Virus record (IMG/VR): IMGVR_UViG_3300036979_000888
Location: 1 to 64,000 of that record
Length of the DNA stretch: 64,000 nt
Strand: one strand, 5' to 3'
Origin: a virus
Shown: in pieces, positions 25,120 through 32,483 of the stretch
Layout of the letters: every line of letters begins with the position of its first letter
Numbering within the stretch: position 1 is the first letter of the stretch
Notes under the pieces: generated by a model
Database searches by the model: none
Seen by the model: the letters and a program-made list of their open reading frames with translations, nothing else
Told to the model about the DNA's origin: nothing
Translations under genes and position numbers: made by a program

Positions 25120-25559
25120 CAGATCGCCTCTTCCACTTCGGTCTCGGTGGTAGTCGCGGCTGCATCAACCATCGCAGCTGCTGTCTCACCCTTCTTGGCG
25201 CGCGGCTTGCGGACCTTGGGCTCGGCATTCGCGTCCTGCTCGTTGAAGATGTCCGCGACGAGGTCGGTGATGCGTGCCGTACAGCCTCGGCGCTTGCCCT
25301 CTCCGGCCTCGCGCGAGCAGATATCGTAGAGAACCTTGTGCTCGTACTTCTTGGTCTCCGGGTTGAGCTGCAGCACGATGATTGCCGGAGGCTCGTCGAC
25401 CTCCGCCAGGCCGGCGACGACTTCCTCGATGTGGGCGAGGGTCACTTTGCGGGTCTTGCTCTGGTCCATGAGGCGCTGGGCATCCTCGAGATTCCCAATG
25501 GATTCTTCGGCCTTACCACAGCGTCCGCACTTCTTCGTGATCTTCAGTTGAGCGTTCAT
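25119..25559 (-). CDS. Hypothetical protein with CxxC pair, 146 aa
   Basis: The N-terminus has KKCGRCGKAEE, a knuckle-type CxxC. A mid-chain segment has Cys at CSREAGEGKRRGC, which may complete a metal site. The C-terminal 40 residues are a low-complexity Lys/Pro then Ala/Thr/Glu tail. It follows the endolysin gene after 8 bases and overlaps the 55-residue gene. No family is recognised, and the tail suggests a flexible interaction segment. Confidence 0.65.
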   Translation of the reverse strand: MNAQLKITKKCGRCGKAEESIGNLEDAQRLMDQSKTRKVTLAHIEEVVAGLAEVDEPPAIIVLQLNPETKKYEHKVLYDICSREAGEGKRRGCTARITDLVADIFNEQDANAEPKVRKPRAKKGETAAAMVDAAATTTETEVEEAI

Positions 25560-25567
25560 TCTTTGAA

Positions 25568-26695
25568 TTACCTCTTGAGTTTTTCTAACGTTTTCGGTCC
25601 GACAATCCCGTCGACGACGAGAGATTCTGGGCGATTGTCATTACATCTCCGTTGAAAGCTGATTACGACCTCCTTTGTTTTTTCTCCGTAAATACCATCG
25701 ACAGTCAGTGCGAAGCCTCGGTTAACGAGAAGCTGCTGGATGTCCTTGATGGCGGGGAGAGTGGTTGCTTCAGTTTCTTTGTCGGGCTCGGTCTCGAGTC
25801 CGTACTCCGGGTTCTCGATGCAGGTATCTTGGTCATCAAACTCTTCGGAACAGATGAAGTCGTTCGATGGAAGATAAACAGTCTCTATGGCCATCTGGAA
25901 GGCTTTGAGCTCTTCCAGTGGATAATCTTCGAAAACGGCAGTGTTTACGTCCGCAAATGGCCAGAGAGGTCCCATGTCGAACTTCCCCTCTTGCCACTGC
26001 GAATGCTGTGACATGCGCGCGGGAGAGAGGAGGGAGTCGTCTGTCGCCCAACGAATGATGCGTTTGAGTTTGATGTTGTTCGTAACCTGATCTGCAGTGA
26101 AAGGCTGGAAAAATTTGGCGCCTTTATAAGCGGGAGAGACAGGCTGGGGCGGGAGTTCTTTTACCAGTTTAGCCGGGATATTTTTCCCATTCCACATGAC
26201 CCAGTCTTCTCCGATGCTGCGGACAGGGCCGGCGTTCACCATCTCGATGCTCCAGCTGTCCGCGTTTCGAGCGGGAGTGTGCCAGGCCCCATGCATCAGT
26301 GGGACGATGTAGAAAGGCTTCGTGTGGTAGCCGAGCACGAAATGAGTTGAAGCCCTACTTTTTGAAGAAGAACCAAACCAATTCAGCGTCGAAACATGAG
26401 AAATACCTGCGGTGAAGTGGTCGATCCACCACAAAGCGGGCTTTGTCAGAAGGCGGTTAGGGTTGCACTTGGTCGTAGGATACAGAACCTTGGCGGTCTT
26501 TCCGAGTGCTTGCAGGATGCGGGCGTGGGAGTCGATAAAGAGTGCGTTCAAGCATGCACAGGCGTCTTCTTTGCTGAGTCGGATGGACTCAGACAGCTCC
26601 CAAAAGTGTTCGAATGTCGTGTTGGAAGCTAGGGCTTCACTCTCGATAAAGTCCCAGAACTTCTTCTCTTTTGTGTAATCGAGCAATCCGTCCAT
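25568..26695 (-). CDS. Endolysin: amidase_2 plus peptidoglycan-binding domain
   Basis: A 375-residue lytic enzyme. After an N-terminal helical region of about 85 residues, an N-acetylmuramoyl-L-alanine amidase domain of the T7 lysozyme type runs from about 86 to 165. It has H93 (IDHFTAG), H118 (STHFVLGYH), W138-H139 (GAWHTPARN) and E151 (SIEMVNAG). The last 60 residues form a PG_binding_1 domain (IQQLLVNRGFALTVDGIYG then VDGIVGPKTLEKL). It cleaves the peptide side chain from muramic acid to release progeny. Two ATGs lie at 26701 and 26695; AGAGGTG has better spacing to the second. No holin is recognised beside it, which is unusual, and it lies among DNA-metabolism genes. Confidence 0.88.
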   Translation of the reverse strand: MDGLLDYTKEKKFWDFIESEALASNTTFEHFWELSESIRLSKEDACACLNALFIDSHARILQALGKTAKVLYPTTKCNPNRLLTKPALWWIDHFTAGISHVSTLNWFGSSSKSRASTHFVLGYHTKPFYIVPLMHGAWHTPARNADSWSIEMVNAGPVRSIGEDWVMWNGKNIPAKLVKELPPQPVSPAYKGAKFFQPFTADQVTNNIKLKRIIRWATDDSLLSPARMSQHSQWQEGKFDMGPLWPFADVNTAVFEDYPLEELKAFQMAIETVYLPSNDFICSEEFDDQDTCIENPEYGLETEPDKETEATTLPAIKDIQQLLVNRGFALTVDGIYGEKTKEVVISFQRRCNDNRPESLVVDGIVGPKTLEKLKR

Positions 26696-26700
26696 GCGCA

Positions 26701-27576
26701 TCACCTCTTTCCTCGGCACCGGCTGTAATAACCACAGAAGGTAAGAGAACAGTGCCAACCTGTGGGGGCACAGCGAGGGAAAATTCCCGCCTTTATGTTC
26801 CGTGCTACCTCTGCAACGTCTTCTAACAAAATCGTTTTGTCCTGTCGACTGCGTTTGCTTGTCACCGCGGTATATTTCGTACCCGTTTTTAGCCACGCAA
26901 GGAAATCGATTCTAACGCGGTCGGTGTTTTCCGCAATAGCATAAAACGTTAATTGTGGCTCATTTTCAATTCGGGAGGCAGGCCAGAGACGTTTTACTGT
27001 TTTAAGGTCGCTAACGACCTCGATCATCTGGGGATTTTTGGGGTCGTTCTCTAAACTCATGTCCGGGTTTTTCACGGAGTCGACGAGGTCGATGATACCG
27101 AGAACCGGAACTCCGCACAATTCACGCGACCATTTAAACGTATGTTCCACTCGTACTGGATTGATGTACGGTACCGCATCATTGTAATAAGTCCTAAACA
27201 TGCGGATTGCTTTATCTTTTGCGTCTCCTTGCGTCTCCTCTTCCCACTCTTCAATCGTAGGAGCCTGCTCATCAAATTTGTCGGAGACCGCGGCGGCCCC
27301 CTCTTCAATGGAGATAGGCTTGCCGTGCTTAATGGTGTGCTTGTGGGTTAGCTCAGCTCCTTTGTGCACCGCGGTTCCGCGAATTTGGGCGATGCCCGGG
27401 GGCTTTACGAGCTGCATGATATACGCGTACTCGTACTGGCGCGGGCAGCGCTGGTAGGTGTTGTGCTGAGAAGGTGAAAGATATCCCTTGGGAAGCTCGG
27501 GGTCGAGCCAATCCTTGTCTTCCAGCTCAGTTTTTTCCGGGGTTACGGGGTCGAGGTCATCGAGCTCTTCACTCAT
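26701..27576 (-). CDS. PD-(D/E)XK nuclease, Cas4/RecB-like, second copy
   Basis: A 291-residue protein with C44 (YQRCPRQYEY), H71 (GTAVHKGAE), D163 (GIIDLVD), D190/K192 (VSDLKTVK) and Q208 (PQLTFYAI), then a C-terminal Cys group ending CGYYSRC. The motif set is the same as in the gene at 20709, but sequence outside the motifs is different, so they are distant relatives rather than a recent duplication. It may process DNA ends during recombination with the adjacent SNF2 helicase. Start 27576 has AGGAG upstream and overlaps the 131-residue gene by 8 bases. Confidence 0.85.
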   Translation of the reverse strand: MSEELDDLDPVTPEKTELEDKDWLDPELPKGYLSPSQHNTYQRCPRQYEYAYIMQLVKPPGIAQIRGTAVHKGAELTHKHTIKHGKPISIEEGAAAVSDKFDEQAPTIEEWEEETQGDAKDKAIRMFRTYYNDAVPYINPVRVEHTFKWSRELCGVPVLGIIDLVDSVKNPDMSLENDPKNPQMIEVVSDLKTVKRLWPASRIENEPQLTFYAIAENTDRVRIDFLAWLKTGTKYTAVTSKRSRQDKTILLEDVAEVARNIKAGIFPRCAPTGWHCSLTFCGYYSRCRGKR

Positions 27577-27964
27577 CACGGTTGCTCCTAACGTAAATAA
27601 TGGGTTCACCCGGCGGTAGGTTTGCTTCGGATTCGTTTCGTTCGCGTGTTGTAACTTCTCCGTCTTGGGAGTATTCGTACACTATCCCCTCGAGCTGATG
27701 GCTTTCAGTCATAATTTGGGCCATTTCTTCCGGAGACGATTCAGGAGGAGGCACAGGTACTTCTTTTGGAGTCGTCAGATATTGTTTTAGGTGTGGTGGA
27801 TTAGGAGGTGTTACGGGATAGATTTGCCTATTCAAACCAAAGATGTTTAGATTTGTACCAATAATGACTCGGTCATCCGGGATAAAAGCGATATGTGTAA
27901 CGTCCGCGTTCAGGGCCTTGGCAAGAAGGAGTTTGAGTTCTTCAACGGTTATAATGATTTCCAC
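27569..27964 (-). CDS. Hypothetical protein, 131 aa
   Basis: The first 40 residues form a helix and two strands (VEELKLLLAKALN, HIAFIPDDRVIIG). A Pro-rich middle (PPNPPHLKQY, VPVPPPESSP) and an acidic end follow. It overlaps both the SNF2-type helicase gene and the second Cas4-like gene, so it belongs to the same transcript. No family is recognised. It could be an accessory subunit of either enzyme. Confidence 0.68.
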   Translation of the reverse strand: MEIIITVEELKLLLAKALNADVTHIAFIPDDRVIIGTNLNIFGLNRQIYPVTPPNPPHLKQYLTTPKEVPVPPPESSPEEMAQIMTESHQLEGIVYEYSQDGEVTTRERNESEANLPPGEPIIYVRSNRDE

Positions 27965-29993
27965 TTCTTATGATCTCCGGTGAAACAGTTTCTCGGCTGA
28001 TGTTGGACCGGTGTATACACCCGGCCGCCCAGGGAATAATCTTTTCCTTCAAGCAGTCCGCGTAGCGGTTACAGAGAGCACAGCTCACTTTTTCCGTGAG
28101 CATTTTAGCGATATCTTCTCTGTTATCCAGTGCCACGAGCTGCTGAATCTCGACGCTATCCCGGGCGCACAGACGATATACGACGGTCTTCCGCGTTTGC
28201 CCTATCCGATATTCTCGGGCTCGGGATTGCAACCAGTGCTCCAGCGACCAAGATCGACTGTAATACACCGCGTAGCGAGAAGCCACGAGATTTATTGCGA
28301 TGCCTGTGGATTCTTGCCCGAGATACGCGCGACAGTTAATATCCGTGCTGAAATTATTGACGAGCGTCTTTATGCGATGCGTTGATGACCCGTCTACGCG
28401 CACGTATGCGTAGTTTAACTTTTTCAGAAGCTTCTCAATGTCATCCATCTCCGCCATCATATTTGCCCAAATGACAACTTTTTCTTCTGGGTTATCTAAG
28501 AGGTCTTCTAGAAGGTCACTCAAGGCCTCGAGCTTAGGATTATGTGTATATCTGAGTGTGTTCTTTTCGAGCATCTCTCGAAGCTTTTCGTAGCGCTCGC
28601 ACTGCTTCGTTCCTGGAGCGATACTGTTACGGACACAACGCATAACATACTGACATATGTCGCAAACTTGACCCATAGTTTCATCTTTTAGATACAGAAA
28701 ACCGCTGCATATTTGGAGAAGTTTGTTTAAGCGGACGCCACCGTTGAGATTCGAAAGCTGTCCGTATTCTCCAAAGTCTAAGTCAACGCGCTTTACGAGG
28801 GCGTTATAGTCCTTGAGCTGTTCCGGAGACAGAGTAAACATTACATCCACATCTCTAAGCTCCGGTAAATCAACGCAATCATCTATAAGCTTTTCACTCG
28901 AAAGGCTGTTAATGCGTTGGCTAATGATATTGAGATGCCGGTATCCTGTTATTATGTGCGCGTTCGTAGGGGATGTAATACAGAACTTATTCGCGTATTC
29001 CATATAGTTTTCGGGGCACATATATTTGGCCAAGGCATTCATCTGGGGATAAAGGTCCAAAGGATTTCCCATGCTGATAGTTCCAGTGAGTAAGTAGCGC
29101 CGCGCTGCGTGTTTACAGAGCTCCATGACCGCCTTCGTACGCTTACTCTTGATATTTTTTATGCGATGAGATTCATCTAAGATAATGATTTCATACGGAA
29201 AATCTGTAAGACAAAAGTCCTTAGATAGCGCTGCGACCTTACACTTGATAGCCGCGAGGGACACTAAATTTTGATAATCATCTAGAATCTCTAGCGCATT
29301 TTTCTCTGTTAAACCCTTAAGGAGTTTTTGTACCGCGAGTGGCACAGGGAGTCGACCGGTTTTTAGGCGTTTAATCACTGGAGCTGGAACTGTGTGGACT
29401 CCGTAAAGACGTGCGGCATCGTAGGTTGTGAGCAGAATATCACAAGGACCCGCTATAGCTTTTTCTAAAGCTTCGAGTTTCTTTTGCCGCGTGGTCCCTT
29501 TGAGAACTGCAGCTTTTAAAGAGCCGTTGGAGTGGAGCTCTATCTCGGTAATCCAATTGTCGATGGCAACTACCGGTGCGATGATAAGAGTTTTCTTGCG
29601 CAGCTTATTTAAGGCTTCAATTGCAACCTTTGTTTTCCCTGTCCCCATTTCCCAACGTAGCGCCCAGCGATAGTTGTACAAAAGTTCTGCAATTCCTTCG
29701 TTTTGATGTTCGTAGTTGGGGTAGGGGCCGAGAGGAGGGGTGGACTGGACCTCCGACAAGAGCTCCTCGTAGGAGCGTATTTTAGACAGGTATGCCCGAG
29801 CCTCATCGCTGTACTGGACGCCTAAAGCCGCAAAATCATTTTTTACTTTCTCCAGAAATGGGGGGTATGCGGGATACATCCAAGCATTGTATTGTTTCAA
29901 ATAGGTGCCTCCGTAGATTCGAGATAAGATATCGAGATTCCCCGTGATAATAAATGCGGGAGTCCTTGCTGAGAGTACAAACGTAGCTTCCAT
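27942..29993 (-). CDS. SNF2-family DNA helicase/translocase
   Basis: A 683-residue SF2 ATPase. Walker A is EMGTGKTK (residues 115-122), the Walker B box is ILDESHRIKN, motif III is LLTGTIS, and the C-terminal RecA fold has NNFSTDINCRAYLGQESTGIA and SRAREYRIGQTRKTV, the diagnostic SNF2 motif VI. A Cys group (CDICQYVMRC) lies in the insertion between the two lobes, and more Cys pairs near the C-terminus (CALC) may bind zinc. It probably translocates on duplex DNA in replication, recombination or repair. The ATG has AAGGAG upstream. It heads the minus-strand unit that runs to ParB. Confidence 0.92.
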   Translation of the reverse strand: MEATFVLSARTPAFIITGNLDILSRIYGGTYLKQYNAWMYPAYPPFLEKVKNDFAALGVQYSDEARAYLSKIRSYEELLSEVQSTPPLGPYPNYEHQNEGIAELLYNYRWALRWEMGTGKTKVAIEALNKLRKKTLIIAPVVAIDNWITEIELHSNGSLKAAVLKGTTRQKKLEALEKAIAGPCDILLTTYDAARLYGVHTVPAPVIKRLKTGRLPVPLAVQKLLKGLTEKNALEILDDYQNLVSLAAIKCKVAALSKDFCLTDFPYEIIILDESHRIKNIKSKRTKAVMELCKHAARRYLLTGTISMGNPLDLYPQMNALAKYMCPENYMEYANKFCITSPTNAHIITGYRHLNIISQRINSLSSEKLIDDCVDLPELRDVDVMFTLSPEQLKDYNALVKRVDLDFGEYGQLSNLNGGVRLNKLLQICSGFLYLKDETMGQVCDICQYVMRCVRNSIAPGTKQCERYEKLREMLEKNTLRYTHNPKLEALSDLLEDLLDNPEEKVVIWANMMAEMDDIEKLLKKLNYAYVRVDGSSTHRIKTLVNNFSTDINCRAYLGQESTGIAINLVASRYAVYYSRSWSLEHWLQSRAREYRIGQTRKTVVYRLCARDSVEIQQLVALDNREDIAKMLTEKVSCALCNRYADCLKEKIIPWAAGCIHRSNISRETVSPEIIRSGNHYNR

Positions 29994-30053
29994 CCTGTCG
30001 CTCCTTACGATAGAATTTGGTCAGTCTCGCGGACTAAAAAAGAAAGTTGAACC

Positions 30054-31787
30054 ATGACTACGATTTCCGATACGACGTTAATGGCCACGGGTGGATTGGG
30101 TCACTCTAACCCATACTTCACCTATAGTCAGCTCTTTGCTCCCAAGCGATTGAAGGAACTTTTCAAGATGTGCGAGTACCTGTTTTATAACAGCCCACAC
30201 ATCTTCGCAGCCCTTCGAAAGTTTGGAGAATATCCTATAACAGAGATTACGTATGATACGGATAATATTCAGTTAAAAGAGAAGCAGAAGAGTCTCCTAG
30301 AAAAGGTTGTCCGCGCAAAAGAATTTCTGTTGAAATCCACGCTGGATAAATATATTTATGGAAACTCCTTCACTTCTATGTACCAACCGTTCGTCCGTTA
30401 TTTGACTTGTCCAAAGTGCAAGGCGGCTACGAATATCAAGTTCGTGGACTATTCTTTTACACTGCAAACTTTAACGTTTGCTTTTAAATGCCCCGCCTGC
30501 GAGCGTCAAGTAACTGTGGGTGAAGATAACGTTGAGGACCGGAAGCTGATGCTCACGAAGGACATCAACTTCATTCGCTGGGACCCCAAGTGTATCGACA
30601 TCGAACACAACGTTTTTACAGGAGAATCCGTTTACTATTATTCGATTCCTTCGGATACGGCAGCGCAGGTTCGACGCGGGCAGAAGCATATCATCGACAC
30701 GACGCCCTGGGGTTTTCTGCAGGCTATCAAAGAGCACAAGCCTTTTAAGTTCGCCCCCGAGGCCCTCTTCCACATGAAATTTTGTGCGCCGGCCGGTGTG
30801 AACCCGCAATGGGGCTTGCCGCCCCTCCTCCCAGCGCTCGACCGCTTTTTCTATACGCAGGTGTTGCGTAAAGCGAATGAGGCTATTGCGCTCGAGCATC
30901 TCGTGCCCTTCCGTATCGTGTCCCCCGCGGCGACGTCGAGTAGCGGAGACCCCATCCAGTCTATCAACCTCGCCCGGTGGATAGACAACATGAAGAAGAA
31001 CGTGCAGGACTGGCGCAACGACCCGCTGCACATCATGTACGCGCCCATCCCCGTGGCTGTCTCGCAGTTGAATGGGCAAGGACGAGCTCTTCTCACCCTC
31101 GGAGAAGTCCAAGAGGCAGAGAAGTCCCTCGTGGCTGCCCTTGGAATTCCGCTCGAGTTCCTCTATGGCGGACTCACGGGTCAGGGCATGAGCGCGACCT
31201 TGCGCATGATTGAGAACCAGCTGGCGACGCATGTCAGCGACCTCACGGACCTCCTTCAATGGATGACGGATTCCTGCAGCAAGTTTTTGGGGTGGGAGTC
31301 CATTCCGGTGGGACTTATTCCTTTCCGGATGGTGGACGATAATGAAAAGAAGGGAATGCTTTTTCAGCTCTGGCAAGCGGGACTTCAGGGAATGGGACCT
31401 CAGACAATTTCGACGACAACGATGGCCGAAATCAACGACATCGATGTGCAAAAAGAGTATGGAAGAATCAAAGAAGAGACGTTGCAAAATGCGCGTCGGA
31501 CACAAGAACTGCAGCGTGAGATGCAGAAGATTCAAAATACGATGGCCCAGCAGATTCAGCAGGAGGCCGGCGCCGGAGCTCCACAGGGCTATGACCAGCA
31601 GCAGGTCATTGCGAACGCTGACAATTTGGCACAGCAGTTTTCACAGATGGACCCCTCGACGAGAAAGAGCCAGCTTCACCAGCTTCAGATGGAAGACCTC
31701 GTAATGTACTCGGTGGTCATTCAACGCCTTGAGCAACAACAGACCGTGGCGCGGCAGCAAGCAACCGTGCAACAGGGGGCAATGTGA
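30054..31787 (+). CDS. Portal protein with zinc-ribbon insertion
   Basis: A 577-residue protein with typical portal features: an N-terminal region of helices, the segment VQEAEKSLVAALGIPLEFLYGG (long conserved helix and loop), ENQLATHV, and a Gln-rich C-terminal tail of about 110 residues. Residues 119-145 hold CPKC and CPAC pairs, a zinc-ribbon insertion in the wing domain. The portal forms the 12-subunit ring at one capsid vertex, through which the terminase pumps DNA and to which the neck attaches. The divergent gap to the SNF2-type gene (29994-30053) contains TAGAATT but only a weak ribosome site. Confidence 0.88.
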   Translation: MTTISDTTLMATGGLGHSNPYFTYSQLFAPKRLKELFKMCEYLFYNSPHIFAALRKFGEYPITEITYDTDNIQLKEKQKSLLEKVVRAKEFLLKSTLDKYIYGNSFTSMYQPFVRYLTCPKCKAATNIKFVDYSFTLQTLTFAFKCPACERQVTVGEDNVEDRKLMLTKDINFIRWDPKCIDIEHNVFTGESVYYYSIPSDTAAQVRRGQKHIIDTTPWGFLQAIKEHKPFKFAPEALFHMKFCAPAGVNPQWGLPPLLPALDRFFYTQVLRKANEAIALEHLVPFRIVSPAATSSSGDPIQSINLARWIDNMKKNVQDWRNDPLHIMYAPIPVAVSQLNGQGRALLTLGEVQEAEKSLVAALGIPLEFLYGGLTGQGMSATLRMIENQLATHVSDLTDLLQWMTDSCSKFLGWESIPVGLIPFRMVDDNEKKGMLFQLWQAGLQGMGPQTISTTTMAEINDIDVQKEYGRIKEETLQNARRTQELQREMQKIQNTMAQQIQQEAGAGAPQGYDQQQVIANADNLAQQFSQMDPSTRKSQLHQLQMEDLVMYSVVIQRLEQQQTVARQQATVQQGAM

Positions 31788-32326
31788 TGAAAAGTTTTAT
31801 TGACGCTATTAACGATTCTAGAGCAACGTCTATTGCCGAACCCGTTGCGCCCTTGGATAACGTAGCGATGTTCATGCCCGAAGCTAAGAGCGTCCTAAAA
31901 GGAAAACAGACAACTTTTGGGCAAGGTCTGAACTGTAACGGACATTCAAAAGTGTTCGTTCTTTGGCGTCCGTGGACTCAATGCCATCGCTGTCTTAAAA
32001 AAATAGAGCACGGAGAATTTGAGCTCCCGGATGTGGGAGACCATGAGTGTCCGCACACTATGCGTGAGGACTATGAAGCCATTTTAGATAGCGGCCTTCG
32101 GGGTGACGTTCTTTTTCAAACACAGGAATACTTCACGCTCCATGACGGCACGCGCTGTTGCCACGCTGTTTGGTTGACTATGGATGCCAAAGTATCGGAG
32201 TTGGCCGCAAAAAGGCAGGAGGTCGCCGAGACTTTTTCCCCGTTACATTCCTCGATAATCGCGGAGATGAAAGCGGAGGCGGAGAAAAAAGAAGCCCTGG
32301 AGGCTTCTGAGGACGAACCTCAATGA
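31787..32326 (+). CDS. Hypothetical Cys-containing protein after portal, 179 aa
   Basis: Starts at an ATG overlapping the portal stop (TGATG), so it is probably translationally coupled to it. The product has LNCNGHSKV, CHRC, HECPH and TRCCHAV segments, likely one or two zinc sites, and ends in a charged helix (AEMKAEAEKKEALEASEDEPQ). The family is unknown. Its last codons and stop lie inside a nested inverted repeat (32295-32340). A head-assembly or portal-associated role is inferred from position alone. Confidence 0.72.
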   Translation: MKSFIDAINDSRATSIAEPVAPLDNVAMFMPEAKSVLKGKQTTFGQGLNCNGHSKVFVLWRPWTQCHRCLKKIEHGEFELPDVGDHECPHTMREDYEAILDSGLRGDVLFQTQEYFTLHDGTRCCHAVWLTMDAKVSELAAKRQEVAETFSPLHSSIIAEMKAEAEKKEALEASEDEPQ

Positions 32327-32340
32327 TTCTGCCTCCAGGG
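32295..32340 (+). terminator. Nested inverted repeat, possible terminator
   Basis: CCCTGGAGGC (32295-32304) and GCCTCCAGGG (32331-32340) are perfect complements. Inside them TGAGG and CCTCA form a second small hairpin. The stop codon of the 179-residue gene lies in the loop. A short TTTT follows at 32345, so a weak intrinsic terminator on the plus strand is possible. Confidence 0.5.
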
Positions 32341-32346
32341 CAGGTT

Positions 32347-32406
32347 TTAGCGACGCAGCACGGCTATTAGCAGCGCTGCCAGAATCATTGCGGGCTGGAT
32401 GACCAT
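32347..32406 (-). CDS. 19-residue hydrophobic peptide with near-perfect Shine-Dalgarno site
   Basis: On the minus strand AAAGGAGGTGAT, the almost complete complement of the 16S rRNA 3' end, lies 5 bases before an ATG. The frame encodes MVIQPAMILAALLIAVLRR, a single hydrophobic segment with two Arg at the end, then TAA. The size and character resemble type I toxin peptides of the Ibs class or other membrane micro-proteins. It is antisense to the leader between the 179-residue gene and the RNA polymerase gene, the only minus-strand gene I accept there. The strong ribosome site argues that it is translated. A toxin, holin-like or regulatory role is inference. Confidence 0.55.
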   Translation of the reverse strand: MVIQPAMILAALLIAVLRR

Positions 32407-32483
32407 TTGTTATCACCTCCTTTCATGGGGGGTGACAGTAGTGGTCTCCTCTCTAGTTCTTGTACCCGAAATCGAGGTCACAT

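Noticed and set aside
24169-25655. Long plus-strand frames opposite ParB and its neighbours
   Set aside because: They lie antisense to genes with clear domains and have low-information composition.
30471-31535. 354-codon minus-strand frame inside the portal gene
   Set aside because: It is a shadow of the portal frame, with Arg/His/Leu-rich composition and no ribosome site in a sensible place.
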